The translations under genes were made by a program, and so were the position numbers. Shown piece by piece: positions 21,201 to 23,755 of a stretch of 23,755 nucleotides of DNA; the stretch's first letter is position 1, and every line of letters starts with the position of its first letter. The notes beneath the pieces are model-generated. The model did no database searches. It had not been told where the DNA came from and saw only the letters and a list, made by a program, of their open reading frames with translations. Location of the stretch: assembly GCA_054661495.1 (NCBI GenBank), contig BAAFSQ010000153.1, forward strand, positions 1-23,755. The letters run 5' to 3'. The stretch is from Zygophlyctis sp. KS116 (taxonomy: Eukaryota > Chytridiomycota).

Positions 21201-21332
21201 TTTATTAAAGATTCTAGCAGTGCCAATGAAATTCCCACTTGCAGTGAATGAATTATGAACAGCCTCATCGGGTGCATCCGGACAAATAGATCCCATTGAA
21301 GGAGAAGTGTCAATTAGGAAAACAATAATCAT
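18249..21332 (-). CDS. INTS6: Integrator complex subunit 6
   Basis: Thirteen exons encode 920 residues (human INTS6 has 887). The introns are 21128-21152, 20886-20911, 20643-20665, 20363-20388, 19997-20022, 19862-19886, 19733-19759, 19668-19695, 19546-19575, 19397-19428, 19161-19188 and 18422-18446 (23-32 nt). Integrator cleaves nascent RNA at snRNA and protein genes and carries PP2A; INTS6 helps recruit PP2A. The N terminus is a von Willebrand A domain starting IVFLIDTSPSM, with the metal-site DxSxS at residues 8-12 and WFTDG later. Further matches to human INTS6 are EPYRWDQR, the TLGG segment, FPFPEAF, IGYLQAS, the Tyr-rich LQSYYYP and GNPFGGKP. The last 55 residues (KREEILKEIKQ, LSIKAHNFRREKVNSLILEL) match the INTS6/SAGE1/DDX26B C-terminal domain. 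The 19862-19886 intron has tandem AAG/CAG acceptors. Confidence 0.88.
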
Positions 21333-21339
21333 CTATTAT

Positions 21340-22089
21340 TTACTGTTTAGGACTATGCTGTTTCAACCAAGACGCTAATAGTCCAGGCGTATCTGTACAT
21401 ATAGCATCAACTCCAAATTCATTTACTCGATCAAATTCAGAATATGATACTAAAGAATCTCCAAAAACTAATACTTTTACTCCTTTATCTTGCATTGCTT
21501 TAATGTATCCCTGATGAAGAAATTTCTCATGCAGTATCATTGCACATTCATTAATCTGTATCCATCGCAACAATCCAATTTGATACAATAATCTACTTAT
21601 TATCATTCTATAAATAGGCATAAATCTAGGTATAGAATCCCCAAAATGTTTATAAATCCAATAACAAGTCGGATACCGAAAACTTCCCCATAATGTAGTT
21701 GTAATCCGATTGTATTTATGTATTAGATCCCCGACTTTAAGTACTCCTAATTCACTAGAACTTTTAACATCTATTTGCATTGGATAATTTGGAAATTCTT
21801 CAAAGAGTTCCTTCAAGAGAGGAATCCTGCCATGCTCTTTATCCTTGACATTGGTTAGAAGAGGAGGAAGGTCCTTATATAGTACTTGATTTACAGGTTT
21901 ATCAATACCAGTCATCCTAGTTAATTTATAATCATGAAAAATAACAATTTCCCCATCCAACGTTTCTTGAACATCTAATTCTAGCAAATGATAACCTGAT
22001 TTAACTGAATTCCTGAATGCCGGAAGTGTATTTTCTATAAATTCTTTTGCTCCTCCTCTGTGGGACATTATAAAGCAAGAAAAGTTCAT
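21340..22089 (-). CDS. Glycerophosphodiester phosphodiesterase (GDPD) family protein
   Basis: Single exon, 249 residues. The family hydrolyses glycerophosphodiesters or, in the mammalian GDPD1/3 branch, lysophospholipids (lysophospholipase D). The catalytic set is visible: H10 and R11 in SHRGG, E19-N20-T21 in the ENT motif, E37 and D39 in LELDV, and H52 in FHD. QIDVK follows at the next metal-binding strand and AICTDTPG at the end of the barrel. A hydrophobic stretch around MPIYRMIISRLLYQIGLLRW could contact a membrane, as in GDPD1-like proteins. MNFSCFIM at the start could be trimmed to a second ATG at 22068. The stop codon lies only 7 nt before the INTS6 ATG on the same strand, and the start is 28 nt from a divergent small gene. 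Confidence 0.9.
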   Translation of the reverse strand: MNFSCFIMSHRGGAKEFIENTLPAFRNSVKSGYHLLELDVQETLDGEIVIFHDYKLTRMTGIDKPVNQVLYKDLPPLLTNVKDKEHGRIPLLKELFEEFPNYPMQIDVKSSSELGVLKVGDLIHKYNRITTTLWGSFRYPTCYWIYKHFGDSIPRFMPIYRMIISRLLYQIGLLRWIQINECAMILHEKFLHQGYIKAMQDKGVKVLVFGDSLVSYSEFDRVNEFGVDAICTDTPGLLASWLKQHSPKQ

Positions 22090-22117
22090 TTTGAGCCTAT
22101 TGAACCTAGAAATTCTG

Positions 22118-22328
22118 ATGACAAACCAAGAAACTTCTCTTGAACTTTTACTGAAAGAGATGCAAGATAATGAGATTAACAGTGATAATATTTCACAATT
22201 GCTGCAACAAATGGTACATTTTTAGAGTTTATACCAAGGATCAAGCGTCAAAGTTGATTGAAGCATTGGATGAAAAGGCTTCCTGTTTAGTAGAAAAGAT
22301 TGATACTATGCTAAACGATCCTATATAA
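22118..22328 (+). CDS. Small 61-residue coiled-coil protein
   Basis: Two exons, 22118-22213 and 22239-22328, around a 25-nt intron (22214-22238, GTAC..CCAAG, with in-frame stops). The intron falls between whole codons. The predicted product is acidic and almost entirely helical, with leucine/isoleucine heptads (LELLLKEMQ, ISQLLQQM, LIEALDEK, LVEKIDTML). I do not recognise a family. Size and build recall small coiled-coil subunits of complexes such as BLOC/BORC or HSBP1-like proteins, but I see no diagnostic motif. It diverges from the GDPD gene with 28 nt between starts. Evidence is the clean open frame, a typical intron of this genome and a promoter position like its neighbours. Confidence 0.6.
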
Positions 22329-22940
22329 TACAATCTGATATGTTTACTTTTTGACAGTCTAGATTACATAATTGAGTCTTTATATATATTTTTACCTTGA
22401 CTAGATGAATACAATCGCTCTTTTACCAGCAAATTTACTATTGTACTTACTATTATGCACCGTTCATTAACTCGTACAAAGGTTTCCTAATTTAAAAGAG
22501 ATCAATCATGAGAGATTCAATCATAAAAAGAAATCAAAGACTCAAAGAGAATATTGTGCATCGCCAACTGATAAGCCCAAAAACTCAATTTGGAAATTTT
22601 ATTCATAGTTATTCTTTGAAAAATCAGCTCGACCTTTACGTGCGAATCAGTCCACCGATTTCGACATTTCTTCAAAACTATAAAAATGCAAATATCAAAC
22701 AACAAGCTTTCAAAGAGAGAAAGATGGATTCAAAAACTGATTGATAAATACGAGAGATCTGTGTCATCATATCCTACTGCCCGTGCAAAAGTTGGAGTAC
22801 TAAAACGCGTACAGTTGGTAGTCTAGATCAAACGTTGCTTTTGTCAATTTGTCATGTCACTTTTGTTACATTGATAATGTTCAAGTGCTCCTTATGCCAG
22901 GAGAAGTTTAAAATGAAAAATTCACCTTATCAACACCGAA
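22329..22940 (+). other. Region with overlapping short frames; possible multi-exon gene, unresolved
   Basis: About 610 bp after the small coiled-coil gene. A frame at 22508-22744 encodes 78 residues (MRDSIIKRNQRLKENI at its start). A second frame, open at 22620-22826, has protein-like composition (KRERWIQKLIDKYER). They can be joined only with introns of about 20 nt and weak GTTATT or GTGCAT donors, unlike the rest of the window, so I do not commit to a model. A short frame at 22406 (MNTIALLPANLLLYLLL) looks like a signal peptide but ends after 21 codons. At 22869 a frame begins MFKCSLCQEKF, like half of a C2H2 finger, and runs into the inverted-repeat element. No family was recognised. Confidence 0.3.
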
Positions 22941-23051
22941 TAAGGCTGGGCACCCATGACGGCCCGAACCATTACCCATGCGTACCCACACCATGGTTTG
23001 GGTTTATAGAAACCATATTCAGGCCTAGCCACCCACGGGTGCCCATCTTTA
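22941..23051. mobile_element. 111-bp element with terminal inverted repeats (MITE-like)
   Basis: The left end TAAGGCTGGGCACCC (22941-22955) and the reverse complement of the right end at 23037-23051 agree at 13 of 15 positions, with TGGGCACCC perfect. The interior is GC-rich and full of ACCC/GGGT units, and has a further hairpin (ATGGTTT..AAACCAT around 22993-23016). Both ends carry TA, which could be a TA target duplication; no 8-bp duplication is visible. Short non-coding elements with such ends are typical of MITEs. The GGCTGGGCACCC end resembles some hAT termini. Superfamily is unresolved. Confidence 0.55.
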
Positions 23052-23072
23052 CATATCGATTCCGAACAAAAG

Positions 23073-23755
23073 ATGTCTTCTCCAGCAGTTCTAGATGATG
23101 AGGTACCAAGTGAAGTTTTTGAGGAATCCAAAAGTACTTGTTCCGTACTATCATTGCTGCACTGAATTACTCAAAAAATCTCTGAAAAAATTTAATGAAA
23201 ATGAAGATATATATTGGAATTATAGCTGCTATCGAGAAACTGGAGCATTATTATGTTTTAATTTCTCCAATTGCTGGAATAGATAGTCTTGGATGGTTAG
23301 ATGACTGGATAAGAGTTGCTTCCGACTAAAATAAATTCCGACTATCGACTGACGCGCCTTTAATGTTGAAAGGATTCAACGAGTTAGACACCACCGTAGC
23401 TTTGGATGAACGGTATGTATCAATTCTCAAAACAGGCTTTTGTTCTTACATTCGGAAAGTGAAGTTTCATTGCCTTTAGAAGATTATGAAAGAATATGGC
23501 CCTACACTAGCGACATATGGACTACTACAGGAAAAGGATATAAATCCAAAAAGACCTCAATTGAAAAAACAAACTACAAATGCAGATGCAACAATAACAA
23601 GAAAAATCCAAAGCATGCTAACCAAGAAAACAGAGATAGCAACAAGAAGCAAAGGATGACAAAGGTAAAGTCTTAAAATATAGAGGAAGATTTCCAAAGT
23701 CTTCAGTCAACTTATGAGGCTTCAAAATTGCAATTTAAAGTGGTAAAGTTTACAG
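23073..23755 (+). pseudogene. Possible decayed or unresolved gene, cut by the window edge
   Basis: A start at 23073 (MSSPAVLDDE) can be joined by a 32-nt GT..AG intron (23103-23134) to a frame running 23135-23412 with protein-like wording (YLFRTIIAALNYSKNL, IAGIDSLGWLDDWIRVASD, LMLKGFNELDTTVALDE). That frame carries two in-frame stops, TGA at 23183 and TAA at 23327, for which no normal intron is available. A typical 23-nt intron (23413-23435, GTATGT..ACAG) then leads into a frame to 23676 that becomes Lys/Asn-rich. Either the gene is decayed, the sequence has errors, or the splicing differs. I do not recognise the protein. The start lies 22 bp after the inverted-repeat element. Confidence 0.35.

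Noticed and set aside
980-22328. The regular breaks between reading frames could be sequencing frameshifts or pseudogenes.
   Set aside because: The gaps are uniform in length, begin with GT and end with AG, many contain a CTAA-like branch site, and their removal restores conserved motifs exactly. Random errors would not do this 50 times.
22805-22810. A perfect MCB site (ACGCGT) as a cell-cycle promoter.
   Set aside because: It lies inside a possible coding frame of an unresolved region and is not upstream of a recognisable gene; a single 6-mer is weak evidence.
22941-23051. An 8-bp target duplication marking the element as hAT.
   Set aside because: The 8 bp on each side do not match; only a TA dinucleotide is shared.
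1-23755. A ciliate origin, because of 25-nt introns.
   Set aside because: TAA, TAG and TGA all terminate genes with conserved C termini, and the gene content (Pcl cyclin, tricalbin, GGPP synthase type, kinesin-8 wording) is fungal.

Overview
This is a gene-dense, AT-rich nuclear window from a eukaryote. I place it on the fungal side of the opisthokonts, most plausibly in an early-diverging zoosporic lineage (chytrid, aphelid or rozellid grade), but I cannot name the species. Fungal signals are a Pcl/Pho80-type cyclin, a kinesin-8 motor of the Kip3 type, a BTS1-type GGPP synthase, a tricalbin with a fungal domain layout and a fungal-type low-molecular-weight thioredoxin reductase. Against Dikarya, the window carries an Integrator subunit 6 gene, a plant-type secreted LRR protein and an F-box/ankyrin protein. 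TAA, TAG and TGA all end genes, so the code is standard and a ciliate is unlikely.

The dominant feature is splicing. Assembling genes by hand from homology, GT..AG ends and reading phase gives 50 introns in 13 genes. Of these, 49 are 23 to 32 nt long, 28 are exactly 25 or 26 nt, and one is 86 nt. Most genes therefore look like chains of short reading frames, and several (INTS6, tricalbin, the CDGSH protein, a 61-aa protein) only appear once the micro-introns are removed.

Layout, left to right. 1-78: possible 3' end of an unidentified gene. 119-961 (-): F-box/ankyrin protein. 980-1913 (+): RNase H2 catalytic subunit. 1918-2556 (-): Pcl-type cyclin. 2757-4894 (-): kinesin-8. 5063-6065 (-): GGPP synthase. 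6093-7353 (-): coiled-coil orphan. 7421-9145 (-): UTP5/WDR43 small-subunit processome protein. 9243-9969 (+): secreted LRR protein. 10073-11272 (+): thioredoxin reductase. 11331-11786 (+): double CDGSH iron-sulfur protein. 11792-12403 (-): TRAPP subunit Bet3. 12600-16567 (-): tricalbin (ER-plasma membrane tether). 16784-17683 (+): degenerate SDR. 17784-18260 (+): RbfA-like protein. 18249-21332 (-): INTS6. 21340-22089 (-): glycerophosphodiester phosphodiesterase. 22118-22328 (+): 61-aa coiled-coil protein. 22329-23755: a looser, partly degenerate region with a 111-bp inverted-repeat element and fragments of unresolved genes.

The genes are unrelated housekeeping functions and form no pathway. 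What unites them is compaction: gaps of 4 to 28 nt are common, one convergent pair overlaps by 12 nt, and INTS6 begins 7 nt after the GDPD stop on the same strand. I saw no tRNA, rRNA, CRISPR or intact transposase gene.
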